DNA of 51,763 bases from assembly GCA_038746285.1 (NCBI GenBank), contig JBCDKT010000028.1:1-51763 (forward strand). The letters are read 5' to 3'. The stretch comes from Bacteroidota bacterium (GTDB lineage: Bacteria; Bacteroidota; Rhodothermia; Rhodothermales; JANQRZ01). Within the stretch, counting starts at the first letter, position 1, and the number at the start of each line of letters is the position of its first letter. A model generated the notes under the pieces. The model was not told where the DNA came from. It saw only the letters and a list, made by a program, of their open reading frames with translations, and searched no databases. The position numbers and the translations under genes are program-made. Of the stretch, positions 1-7,531 are shown one piece after another.

Positions 1-184
1 CTTGAGAGGCCCTGATGGCGCAGAAACGCTGTTCTGCTACTGTTACCTCCTCACATCGAGTCATTCCCGACCCTGATCGGGAATCCAGAAGGCGTACTAC
101 AAGCTCTGGATTCCCGCCTGCGCGGGAATGACGGCTGTTTTGAGGAGAACGCTGAGACCTAACCGAGTCCATAACATGCTCTAG
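1..184. repeat. Dispersed repeat element, copy 1 (left end cut by window)
   Basis: Bases 1-184 repeat, with small differences, at 16551-16704. Shared blocks include the opening CTTGAGAGGCCCTGATGGCG and the closing ATAACATGCTCTAG. The middle holds palindromic TCATTCCCGA / GGGAATGA arms. This copy has about 50 extra bases between two GGGAAT motifs (roughly 90-139), a second nested palindrome that copy 2 lacks. The left terminus lies outside the window. No reading frame is carried, so it looks like a non-autonomous, MITE-like or REP-like element. Confidence 0.75.
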
Positions 185-230
185 ACGCGAGCCACTCCCA
201 TTCGTAACCCGACATTCGCCACTCGGCACT

Positions 231-263
231 GAAAAAGGGCTGCCCCCGGAAGAGAGCAGCCCT
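231..263 (-). terminator. Rho-independent terminator of the cold-shock gene
   Basis: Read on the minus strand, an 8-base perfect stem (AGGGCTGC at 236-243 against GCAGCCCT at 256-263, plus-strand sense) with a 12-base loop is followed by TTTTT (232-236). It lies about 25 bases after the stop codon of the cold-shock gene, in the right orientation to end that transcript. Confidence 0.8.
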
Positions 264-288
264 GTAGGTTGTGGCGCGGCAGTCGAGG

Positions 289-501
289 TCAGCCTGCGTT
301 CGTGACCTCCTGGGCCTGGAGCCCTTTGCGGCCCTCGCCGACGATGAACTCCACCTTCTGCCCCTCGTCGAGGCTGCGGTAGCCGTCCATCTTGATCTCG
401 CTGTAGTGGACGAAAATGTCGCCGCCGGACTCGCGCTCGATGAAGCCGAAGCCCTTGTCGGCGTTGAACCACTTGACCGTGCCGGTCTCGCGTTCTCCCA
501 T
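289..501 (-). CDS. csp: Cold-shock protein (CspA family)
   Basis: A 70-residue single cold-shock domain, the usual length for the family. The RNP1-like motif KGFGFIER (16-23) and the RNP2-like motif DIFVHYSEI (29-37) are intact, and the protein opens with the typical [15 protein letters not shown]. CspA-family proteins bind single-stranded RNA or DNA in the cytoplasm and melt mRNA secondary structure, either in the cold or constitutively. The gene is monocistronic, with a promoter-like site at 614-644, a leader of about 105 bases and a hairpin terminator at 231-263. The long leader resembles that of cold-regulated csp mRNAs, but cold induction is inferred. The family is certain; the particular paralogue cannot be named. 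Confidence 0.96.
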   Translation of the reverse strand: MGERETGTVKWFNADKGFGFIERESGGDIFVHYSEIKMDGYRSLDEGQKVEFIVGEGRKGLQAQEVTNAG

Positions 502-613
502 GGTACTGGTGCGTCTTGCGTGATTGGATACGGGAGCAGAGGTACTTTCGAGGTCCGGCTTGCCAATCGAGAGACCGAGGTGCTAGCGGAGATCGACCGT
601 CTGCTTACAGCGT

Positions 614-644
614 CAAAGTATGCATTCTCCACGAATCAAACAAA
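614..644 (-). promoter_or_regulatory. Bacteroidota-type promoter for csp
   Basis: On the minus strand, TTTG (644-641), exactly 20 bases, then TACTTTG (620-614). This is close to the Bacteroidota housekeeping consensus TTTG-N19-21-TAnnTTTG. A start about 7 bases downstream would give a leader of roughly 105 bases before the csp ATG at 501. Confidence 0.55.
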
Positions 645-682
645 GAAATATGCCTCGGCCGCACATTTTCTGCCCATAACCC

Positions 683-1324
683 ATGCCACTGGGCCGCCTC
701 CACGTCCTCACCGACTTCACCTTTCAGCAGCGATTCTCCCACGCCGACCTCGCCGCGCGGGCCGTCGCTGGTGGGGCGGACACCGTCCAGTTCCGCCAGA
801 AAACCGGTCCGGTCCGCGCTCGTCTTCACGAGGCTGAGTGCACCGCCGCCGTCTGCCGCGCAGCCGGGGTCCTGCTCCTCATCAACGACGACCTCGCGCT
901 CGCGCAGGCCGTCGGCGCGGCCGGCGTGCACCTCGGGCAGCAGGACCTGCCGGTGACCGTCGCCCGGCGCATCCTCGGACCGGACGCCGTCGTCGGCGCG
1001 ACCGTCACAACCGTCGCGCAAGCCCGCAAGGCTGAGGCGGAAGGGGCGAGCTACCTCGGCTTCGGCCCTGTCTTCCCGACCCGCTCGAAGCGCAACCCAG
1101 CCTCGGTGAAGGGGCTCGATGGACTGGGTGCCGTGTGCGAGGCAGTTCAGATTCCCACCGTCGGGATCGCGGGGATGACGCCGGAGCGGGTCGCGTCCGT
1201 ACTCCGCGCCGGGGCGTACGGCGTCGCCGCGATGACAGCGGTCACGGCGGCCGACGATCCCGAGGCCGCAACGGCTGCCTTCCGTGCTGCACTAGACGCC
1301 GCCACTGGCAAGGCGGGAGGGTGA
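683..1324 (+). CDS. thiE: Thiamine-phosphate synthase
   Basis: 213 residues, the normal size for ThiE, which joins HMP-pyrophosphate and the thiazole phosphate to make thiamine monophosphate. Visible family features are the first TIM-barrel strand LHVLTD (6-11), the QFRQK motif after GGADTV, the NDDLALA and GVHLGQQD strands, the phosphate-binding stretch GFGPVFPTRSKRNP, and VGIAGMTP near the C-terminus. No other thi genes adjoin it. It diverges from csp, and I see no TPP riboswitch in the 181-base gap. TenI-type paralogues share the fold and are the main alternative; the intact VFPTRSKRNP loop favours a synthase. No Shine-Dalgarno precedes the ATG. Confidence 0.87.
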   Translation: MPLGRLHVLTDFTFQQRFSHADLAARAVAGGADTVQFRQKTGPVRARLHEAECTAAVCRAAGVLLLINDDLALAQAVGAAGVHLGQQDLPVTVARRILGPDAVVGATVTTVAQARKAEAEGASYLGFGPVFPTRSKRNPASVKGLDGLGAVCEAVQIPTVGIAGMTPERVASVLRAGAYGVAAMTAVTAADDPEAATAAFRAALDAATGKAGG

Positions 1325-1399
1325 GCGAAAAATGAGTTGCTCCGGTGTAGTTTTTGACTGCTCCTCTGCGATGTTCGCGCTCTGCCGCCAGGGAAATCC

Positions 1400-2803
1400 A
1401 TGGACCGCCTCTACGCTAATCAGTTTTTGCTGACGCCGTCTCCCTCCGCCGTTCCAGAGGAGTGGCAGACTCAACCGGTCGGCGGTCAGCACCTAGCCCA
1501 CTGTCCGACGATCCCCATTCGCAACCTCACGCTGAATGCGGGCGAGCACCCCCACGAGCGGGGACTCCTTGTCGGTTGGACGCCCGGACTTTTGGCAGCA
1601 CCTGATGCTCCCCAGGCCGCGCTATCGGTCCGTTCGGAGGAACTCGGCGACCTGGGAGGGCGCTGGGTGTTCGTCCACGAAGCCGGCGTCCGGCTAGACC
1701 CGGCCGGCTCGTTCTCTGTCGTCTACAGCGCCGAGCACCGGACGGCGGCGTCGTCTCCGGCGGTGATGCCTCCAGATCAGCTGGAGGCCGACACCAATCT
1801 AGAGCGAGCCATCGGCCTACCCGAGGAGCGGGCGTGGTACCCGTTTGGCCTGACCCCGTACCGCAACGTTCGGCGTCTCCTGCCCGGCCACCTCCTTCCG
1901 TTCGACACGTTCGAGCCCGTCCGGCTTCCACGCTCGCCTAGCCTCGTGGGGGACGACAACGCGCTGCTCGACTGCATCGCGCAGCGGCTCCGGGAGCAGG
2001 CCCTCACCCTGGTCGCAGGGTGCGGCCTCAGCATTCCACTCACCGCCGGAGTCGATACGCGGATGATACTTGCGTCGCTCCGCGACCACACCGAGTCTAT
2101 CTGGAGCTTCACCTTCCAGGCTGGTTCGCGCCCAGGGCTCGACGTGTTCACCGCTGGCTACCTCGCCGAGCGACTCGGCTTGGATCACCACGTTTTACCC
2201 AGGGTTCGCTCGGACGAGGTCGAGAGGCGGTGGTTCGAGCGCACGGGGCGCAGCGTGGCAGCAGGCTCCCTTCGCAACGCCGGAGCTACGGCCCAGCTAC
2301 CTCGCGACCGCGTCTACCTGAAGGGCATAGCCGGCGAGCTAGGTCGAGGCTTCTACTACCGACCCGGCGACCGGCCCGGCATGTCGCTGTCGGTGGAGGA
2401 GATCGTGACCCGGCTTCGTCTCCCGCCGCACGAGACGGTGCTCAGTGCCGGCCGGCATTGGCTAGAGGGGGCGCAGACTGAGGCGAGCGATGCCTTTGAG
2501 CTCCTAGACATGCTCTACCTCGAAAACAGACTTGGGTGCTGGGCCGCTCCCATCCTTCTGGGAAACACCGTGCCGCCGGTAAGCATCTGGCCGCAGAACC
2601 AACGTACAGTTCTGGAGGCTATGCGCGCGTTGTCCCCCGAAACGAAGCGGCAGCAGAGCGCGGGGCTTCGCGTGGTTGAGCGGCTTTGGCCGGACCTGCT
2701 GACGGTGCCCATCAACACACCCTTCGGGGCCTTCAAGCGCGAGAAGCGAATGAAACGGATACGGCAAAAGGTGAGGCGTCTCACCAAGCGGAGCAGAGGG
2801 TGA
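1400..2803 (+). CDS. Asparagine-synthase-like ATP-pyrophosphatase protein
   Basis: 467 residues. The second half resembles the synthetase domain of asparagine synthetase B: PGHLLPF at about 160, then SIPLTAGVDTRMIL at the position of the family's PP-loop SGGxDS, followed by the strand IWSFTFQ. The N-terminal half has the rough length of the glutaminase domain but no N-terminal catalytic Cys2, so it probably cannot use glutamine. Such proteins make amide or acyl-adenylate bonds in asparagine, lasso-peptide, beta-lactam or surface-polysaccharide pathways. No precursor peptide or pathway genes are adjacent, so the substrate is unknown. It stands alone between thiE and the convergent comM. The start ATG gives MDRLYANQF, and I see no better one. 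Confidence 0.6.
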   Translation: MDRLYANQFLLTPSPSAVPEEWQTQPVGGQHLAHCPTIPIRNLTLNAGEHPHERGLLVGWTPGLLAAPDAPQAALSVRSEELGDLGGRWVFVHEAGVRLDPAGSFSVVYSAEHRTAASSPAVMPPDQLEADTNLERAIGLPEERAWYPFGLTPYRNVRRLLPGHLLPFDTFEPVRLPRSPSLVGDDNALLDCIAQRLREQALTLVAGCGLSIPLTAGVDTRMILASLRDHTESIWSFTFQAGSRPGLDVFTAGYLAERLGLDHHVLPRVRSDEVERRWFERTGRSVAAGSLRNAGATAQLPRDRVYLKGIAGELGRGFYYRPGDRPGMSLSVEEIVTRLRLPPHETVLSAGRHWLEGAQTEASDAFELLDMLYLENRLGCWAAPILLGNTVPPVSIWPQNQRTVLEAMRALSPETKRQQSAGLRVVERLWPDLLTVPINTPFGAFKREKRMKRIRQKVRRLTKRSRG

Positions 2804-2867
2804 GAGCGTTCAGGCTTCGTCCCTGAGGCCACGTCCCTGCATCCGATCCTCCGTGCTTCCGCTCCTG

Positions 2868-4409
2868 TCACGCGCCCCACCACGAGCGGTCGAGCGACCG
2901 GTACTGCACCGCCTCAGCCAGGTGCGCCGGCGCGATCCGGCTATCCCCAGCCAGGTCGGCGATCGTCCGCGCCACCTTCAGCATCCGGTCGTAGGCCCGC
3001 GCTGAGAGCCCGAGCCGCGTCAGCGCCATCTTCATCAGCGCCTCGCCCTCGGCGCAGAGCGCGCAGTGCTCCCGGACGAGGCGCGACCCCATCTGCGCGT
3101 TCGCGTAGACGCCGCCCGCCTCGGCGAAGCGCGCGGCCTGGCGCTCGCGTGCGGCGACGACGCGGGCGCGCACCGCCTCCGACGACTCGCCCGGCGCCCG
3201 GCGGTTGAGTTCGTCGAACGGGACCGGCGTGACCTCGACGTGGAGGTCGATGCGGTCGAGGAGCGGGCCGGAGATTTTGGCGAGGTAGCGCTGGACCTGC
3301 GGCGGCGCGCACACGCACGCCCTCGACGGATCGTTCAGATGTCCGCACGGGCACGGGTTCATCGAGGCTACGAGCATGAAACGCGCGGGGTATTCGACGG
3401 TGCAGCGGGCGCGGGCCAGCGTGATCTGCCCCTCCTCCAGCGGCTGCCGCATCACCTCCAGCACCTGACGCCGGAATTCGGGCAGCTCGTCGAGGAAGAG
3501 CACGCCGTTGTGGGCGAGCGAGATCTCGCCGGGGAGCGGATTCGAGCCGCCGCCGCAGAGCCCAGCGTCGGAGATCGTGTGGTGCGGCGAGCGGAAGGGG
3601 CGCGTGGCGACCAGCCCGTGCTGCGCCGACCCGTTGAGCGCGCCGCCGACGCTGTGGATCTTCGTCGTCTCCAGCGCCTCGTCCGGGCTCAGCGGCGGGA
3701 GGATCGTCGGCATCCGGCGGGCGAGCATCGTCTTGCCCGCGCCGGGCGGCCCGATCAGGAGCGCATTGTGCCCGCCCGCCGCGGCCACTTCGAGCGCCCG
3801 CTTGACGTTCTCCTGCCCCCGCACGTCGGCGAAGTCGACCGGGTAGTGCCGCGCCTCGTCGAAGAGGCGGTCGAGGTCGCGGCGGAAGGGCGCGCCGGGG
3901 CCGTCGGCGAGAAGCGTGACGGCGTCGCGCAGTGTAGCGACGGGGTACACGTCGAGCCCCTCGACGACGGCGGCCTCGGCGGCGTTGGCTTCGGGGACGA
4001 GCATAGCCGGCTTGCCTTCGCGCCGCGCGCGTACCGCCGCCGGGAGCACCCCGCGCACCGCGCGCAGGGAGCCGTCGAGCGACAACTCGCCGAGCGCGAA
4101 CAGGGTGCCGAGCCGCTCCTGAGGAACGAGGCCGCTGGCGGCGAGGAGTCCGAGGGCAATCGGGAGATCGAACGCCGCGCCCTCCTTGCGCACGTCGGCC
4201 GGGGCGAGGTTGACGGTGATCGCCCCGCGCGGGACGGGCAGGCCGGAGTTCTTGAGCGCCGCCCACACCCGGTCGCGGCTCTCGCGCACGGCCCCGTCGG
4301 GGAGCCCGACGACGGTCCACTTCGGAAGGCCGGGCTCGGTGTGGGTCTCGATCTCGATGGGGAGGGCGTCGACGCCGAGGACGGTGGCGCTCCAGACGTG
4401 GGACAGCAT
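2868..4409 (-). CDS. comM: YifB/ComM family Mg-chelatase-like AAA+ ATPase
   Basis: 513 residues, the full family length (about 500-510). The N-terminal ChlI-like domain with a Lon-protease-type fold covers about 1-165. The AAA+ core follows with Walker A GPPGAGKT at 220-227, Walker B region GVLFLDELPEF, sensor stretch LVASMNPCPCGH and arginine-rich DRIDLHVEV. The C-terminal Mg-chelatase helical domain covers about 410-505. Characterised ComM is a hexameric helicase that extends branch migration during natural transformation, so it acts on DNA in the cytoplasm. It is convergent with the asparagine-synthase-like gene, and 75 bases separate it from the small membrane gene upstream. Assignment to the family is firm; the transformation role here is inferred. 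Confidence 0.92.
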   Translation of the reverse strand: MLSHVWSATVLGVDALPIEIETHTEPGLPKWTVVGLPDGAVRESRDRVWAALKNSGLPVPRGAITVNLAPADVRKEGAAFDLPIALGLLAASGLVPQERLGTLFALGELSLDGSLRAVRGVLPAAVRARREGKPAMLVPEANAAEAAVVEGLDVYPVATLRDAVTLLADGPGAPFRRDLDRLFDEARHYPVDFADVRGQENVKRALEVAAAGGHNALLIGPPGAGKTMLARRMPTILPPLSPDEALETTKIHSVGGALNGSAQHGLVATRPFRSPHHTISDAGLCGGGSNPLPGEISLAHNGVLFLDELPEFRRQVLEVMRQPLEEGQITLARARCTVEYPARFMLVASMNPCPCGHLNDPSRACVCAPPQVQRYLAKISGPLLDRIDLHVEVTPVPFDELNRRAPGESSEAVRARVVAARERQAARFAEAGGVYANAQMGSRLVREHCALCAEGEALMKMALTRLGLSARAYDRMLKVARTIADLAGDSRIAPAHLAEAVQYRSLDRSWWGA

Positions 4410-4484
4410 CGCGGCAGGGGTTGGTGGAGGGTCTCACCCCCATAGACCCCGCCGCTGGCCCGGCGTAACCTCCTGCCAGAAGTC

Positions 4485-4700
4485 TTATGGACCGGCCACG
4501 CGCTGCGCCAACTGGTATCCGATGAAGCCCGTCACGCCGAACATGATGGCGTAGAGCGTGTCGTCGTAGGTCTCCCCGGCAACAAGCTCGACGAGGAGCG
4601 CCGGAATTCCGGCCCCCAGCCCGCCCGCGACGGCGAACACGACGGCGTAGACAGTCCAGAGAGTGAGGGCACGGGGGATGCTGAGGCGAGAAGAGGTCAT
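4485..4700 (-). CDS. Small membrane protein, unknown function
   Basis: 71 residues with two hydrophobic stretches (about 12-40, and 49-66) separated by an acidic VAGETYDD loop, so probably a two-helix inner-membrane hairpin. I do not recognise the family. It has an ATG start and lies between the outer-membrane barrel gene and comM on the same strand, with gaps of 40 and 75 bases. Base use matches its neighbours, which supports a real gene, but there is no functional clue. Confidence 0.6.
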   Translation of the reverse strand: MTSSRLSIPRALTLWTVYAVVFAVAGGLGAGIPALLVELVAGETYDDTLYAIMFGVTGFIGYQLAQRVAGP

Positions 4701-4740
4701 CGAGGGCTTCGGATCGTGAGCCGCAAGATAGAGCCCGCGC

Positions 4741-5835
4741 TCAAAACGCGATGCTCATGCCGCCGCCGGCAGTAAACCCGCTGAAGCTGCCGAGCGTGTA
4801 GACGAACCGCCCCGTCAGGTGTAGCCGCTCCCCGACCCGGACGGTCGGCACCAGGCCGAGGTCGGTGAGCGTCTGGCCTTCGGGGACGAGCGCGCTCTCG
4901 CCGTAGATCCGCGCGCGTGCCAGCACGCCCAGGCGAAGCACCGGCGCAACCTCGATCTGCCCGGTGGCTGCGACCAGCAGCTGCGTCGGCACGGCGGTCT
5001 CCGCTGCCGTCCCGCCCAGCACGGTCGCCTGCGGCAGACGCCCCTCGCCCCGCGACTGGTACCGGGCCAGCACGCGCACCTCGTGCCGCCCGACGAGTTG
5101 CAGGTACTGCATCGCCGCCGAGACCGTGTTGCCCGGCTCATACTCGATGGCACCCCACGAGTCGGTCCCGTTCAGCGCATACGAGACATCCAGCGAAACA
5201 GATGACAGGTCAGTGACCTTGAGATCGGTCCCGCCGGTGAGCAACACCTCTTCGCCCGGATCGTACTGGTCTAGCTCGTCGGCGAGGGGCTCGTACGGCC
5301 CTCGGTACTGGTACGACGCGCCGAGCCCGAGGGCAACGCGGTCGCTCAGGGGAAAAGCGTAGGTGACGGCGGGCGCGACGCGGAGCCCCTGTCCGAAGGT
5401 CGGCACCCGGAAGTCGTACACGGTCTGGCTCGCGCGCGTGGCCGCCTCGAACTCCTCGAACGTCAGCGCGCTGCTGCCCGTGTTGGCGTTGAAGCCCAGG
5501 CTCAGCACCACGCTGCCGTCCCCGACCGGCTGGAAGTAGCTCGCCACGAACTGCACGTCGCCGAAGGCAGAGAGGGTTTCGATCTCGCTCCCGCTCACGG
5601 CGGCGTAGTTGGCGTTCAGCCCCAGCGCCACGTTTGCGCCGAGGGGGAGGTAGACGCCGAGCGGCACGCTCACTTCGGCGAGGTCTTGCCCCTCGTCGGT
5701 GAAGCGCTGGTAGACCCCTTCGAGGCTGACCCGGACGGACTGCCGGTCCCCGCCCGCGTAGAGCGCCGACGGCTCGGGCTGTCCGAGCACAGCAGGCGCA
5801 AGGGTGAGCAAGAAGAGGAGCGCGAGGTGTCGCAC
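4741..5835 (-). CDS. Outer-membrane beta-barrel protein
   Basis: Starting at GTG 5835 gives 364 residues with a clean signal peptide (VRHLALLFLLTLAPAVLGQ, cleavage after about 18). This start lies 13 bases after the stop of the upstream gene; the frame stays open further upstream but without an ATG or a signal sequence. The mature part is rich in alternating hydrophobic strands with glycine turns (NVALGLNANYAAVSG, RVALGLGASYQYRG) and ends MSIAF with a terminal Phe, as expected for a BAM-assembled barrel. It resembles the transporter/PorV-like barrels of Bacteroidota only in general form. It is the last gene of the run that begins with the T6SS-type kinase, so it may be the surface end of that module. 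Confidence 0.7.
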   Translation of the reverse strand: MRHLALLFLLTLAPAVLGQPEPSALYAGGDRQSVRVSLEGVYQRFTDEGQDLAEVSVPLGVYLPLGANVALGLNANYAAVSGSEIETLSAFGDVQFVASYFQPVGDGSVVLSLGFNANTGSSALTFEEFEAATRASQTVYDFRVPTFGQGLRVAPAVTYAFPLSDRVALGLGASYQYRGPYEPLADELDQYDPGEEVLLTGGTDLKVTDLSSVSLDVSYALNGTDSWGAIEYEPGNTVSAAMQYLQLVGRHEVRVLARYQSRGEGRLPQATVLGGTAAETAVPTQLLVAATGQIEVAPVLRLGVLARARIYGESALVPEGQTLTDLGLVPTVRVGERLHLTGRFVYTLGSFSGFTAGGGMSIAF

Positions 5836-5848
5836 GTCGTTCGAGGGG

Positions 5849-7531
5849 CTAGCGGAGCACGGCGACGCGGCGTGTGGCCGAGGCACCGGCTGCGCGGAGG
5901 CGAACGAGGTAGACGCCGCTGGCGGCGAGGCGGCCTGAGCCGTCGCGCCCGTCCCACACGGCGGTGTGGGGCCCGGCCTCGTGGGCGGCGTCGGCGAGCA
6001 CGCGGACGCGGCGGCCGAGGAGATCAAAGACTTCGAGCGTGGCAGGGCCGCGCCTAGCGAGGCGGTAGCGCATCGTGGTCTGCGCGGCGAAGGGGTTGGG
6101 GAAGCCCGCGTCGAGCGCGAACGCGACCGGCTCCAGCGGCGCGCCCTCGCTCCCGGCCTCGGCGAAGGATTCGGTCCCGGCAATTATGCGGAGCCGGCGC
6201 ACCGGCGCGTCCGGCCCGAGGGTGACCTCGAACGTGCCGCCGTCCACGTCGATGCCCGTCCCGAGGTCGCGGTCGATGACCCAGAGGCCGAAGCCGGGCC
6301 GCCGCGCGCCCTCTTCGGCGAGCGACAGCGTGACGCGGCGCGGCGCGCCGAGCAGGTCCTCCGACGCCGTGACCTCCACCTCCCAGAATGTGCCGTCGGT
6401 GGGCGTGGGCCGGAGGCTGCGCGTCCAAGAGGTGCCCTCGCCGAGCACGCTGACGCGCAGGTGATCGCCGATAGGCGGCGGCTCGCGGAGACTGGGCGCT
6501 ACGCCCTCGGCAAACCCGACCACGTTCAGGGTATCCGCGTAGGCTTCGGACCGTCCGCTCAGGCGCACGGTGTAGGACGCCGACACGGGTAAGGCTTCGC
6601 GGCCGACGCCCGCCTCGCGCGGCAGCACCCTGAGGGTGACAGGCCGGTCCTCGTTGTTCGACACGAAGTAGCCCTCCCACGGCTTCAGCCGCGTCACCTC
6701 GACGTAGGGCGAGACCCCATCGTAGCGGACCGGCAGGCTCACGTCTCCGTCGGCGAGAACGTCAGCCCAGTCCACGGGGAAGGCGTAGGGGTTCCCGATC
6801 TGGTTGAAACCCGGCTGCAGAACGATCGGGGCTAGCGAGTCGGGGTTGGTGGAGTTCGCCAGGTCCACGTCGAACGCGCCGCCCGTCGCCGCAGCGACCC
6901 AGAAGGCGTCGCCGCTCGTGATGGCCTGGTCGGGCGACAGCTCGTACCGCTCCAGCGCGGGCTGCCAGCGCGCTGCGCGCCACCGAGCCGCGTCCGGCCT
7001 GCCCAGGTCATCCTCCAGAATCTCCCGGACCGACTGCACCTCGATGTCGGCAGGGACCGAGACCATCCGGTACGTGCGGGGGACGAGGCCTGCGTCGGCC
7101 CTGAACGAGCCGAGGAAAATGGGCAAGCGGACGGGGTTCTCCGCCGGGTCTTCCTCGGGAAAGGTGAGCACCTCGCTGCCGTCGAACAGCTCGCCGTAGA
7201 GGTCGAGGCCGCGCACGGTCAGGGCGTCGGCCGGGATCTCGACGGTGAACACGAGGCCGTTTTCCGGTTCTACGGCGACCGCTGTGTACGCGCTCGTCCC
7301 GGTGACGCGGTAGAAGAGCGTGCCGCTGAGGGTACTGACCTCGCGGGAGGTGACCGTCACCTGGAGCGGCTCGCCGACGACCGGCAGCAGGCGGTTCACC
7401 TCGACGACGAAGTCCTCGTAGCAGAAAACGGTGACGTCGTTGCAGGATGCTTGCGCCTGCACGCTCGGCGCGGCGGCACACGCGAGGGCGACGAGCAGGC
7501 ACCAGGTTCGGTTGATGGAGCGCATACTCAT
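5849..7531 (-). CDS. Secreted protein with T9SS-type C-terminal sorting domain
   Basis: 560 residues with a Sec signal peptide (to about residue 27, VQAQA) and several beta-sandwich-like regions. The C-terminal domain carries AGFPNPFAAQTTMRYRL, LEVFDLLGRRVRVL, WDGRDGSGRLASGVYLVRLRA-type motifs (the last read with one gap) and a basic end. That pattern is the type A sorting / FlgD-Ig-like domain that takes proteins through the type IX system to the cell surface in Bacteroidota. The ATG overlaps the stop of the upstream lipoprotein gene by four bases (ATGA), so the two are translationally coupled. The mid-region (about 150-330) contains GFNQIGNPYAFPVDW-type segments often seen in large Rhodothermia surface proteins. 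Ligand unknown. Confidence 0.75.
   Translation of the reverse strand: MSMRSINRTWCLLVALACAAAPSVQAQASCNDVTVFCYEDFVVEVNRLLPVVGEPLQVTVTSREVSTLSGTLFYRVTGTSAYTAVAVEPENGLVFTVEIPADALTVRGLDLYGELFDGSEVLTFPEEDPAENPVRLPIFLGSFRADAGLVPRTYRMVSVPADIEVQSVREILEDDLGRPDAARWRAARWQPALERYELSPDQAITSGDAFWVAAATGGAFDVDLANSTNPDSLAPIVLQPGFNQIGNPYAFPVDWADVLADGDVSLPVRYDGVSPYVEVTRLKPWEGYFVSNNEDRPVTLRVLPREAGVGREALPVSASYTVRLSGRSEAYADTLNVVGFAEGVAPSLREPPPIGDHLRVSVLGEGTSWTRSLRPTPTDGTFWEVEVTASEDLLGAPRRVTLSLAEEGARRPGFGLWVIDRDLGTGIDVDGGTFEVTLGPDAPVRRLRIIAGTESFAEAGSEGAPLEPVAFALDAGFPNPFAAQTTMRYRLARRGPATLEVFDLLGRRVRVLADAAHEAGPHTAVWDGRDGSGRLAASGVYLVRLRAAGASATRRVAVLR

Noticed and set aside
502-682. TPP riboswitch before thiE
   Set aside because: No CTGAGA core or other thi-box sequence could be found in the gap; only an isolated TACTTT (543-548) without a -33 partner.
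4741-6183. Longer version of the outer-membrane protein starting at 6183
   Set aside because: The added 116 residues are low-complexity and overlap the secreted-protein gene; the GTG at 5835 begins a proper signal peptide.
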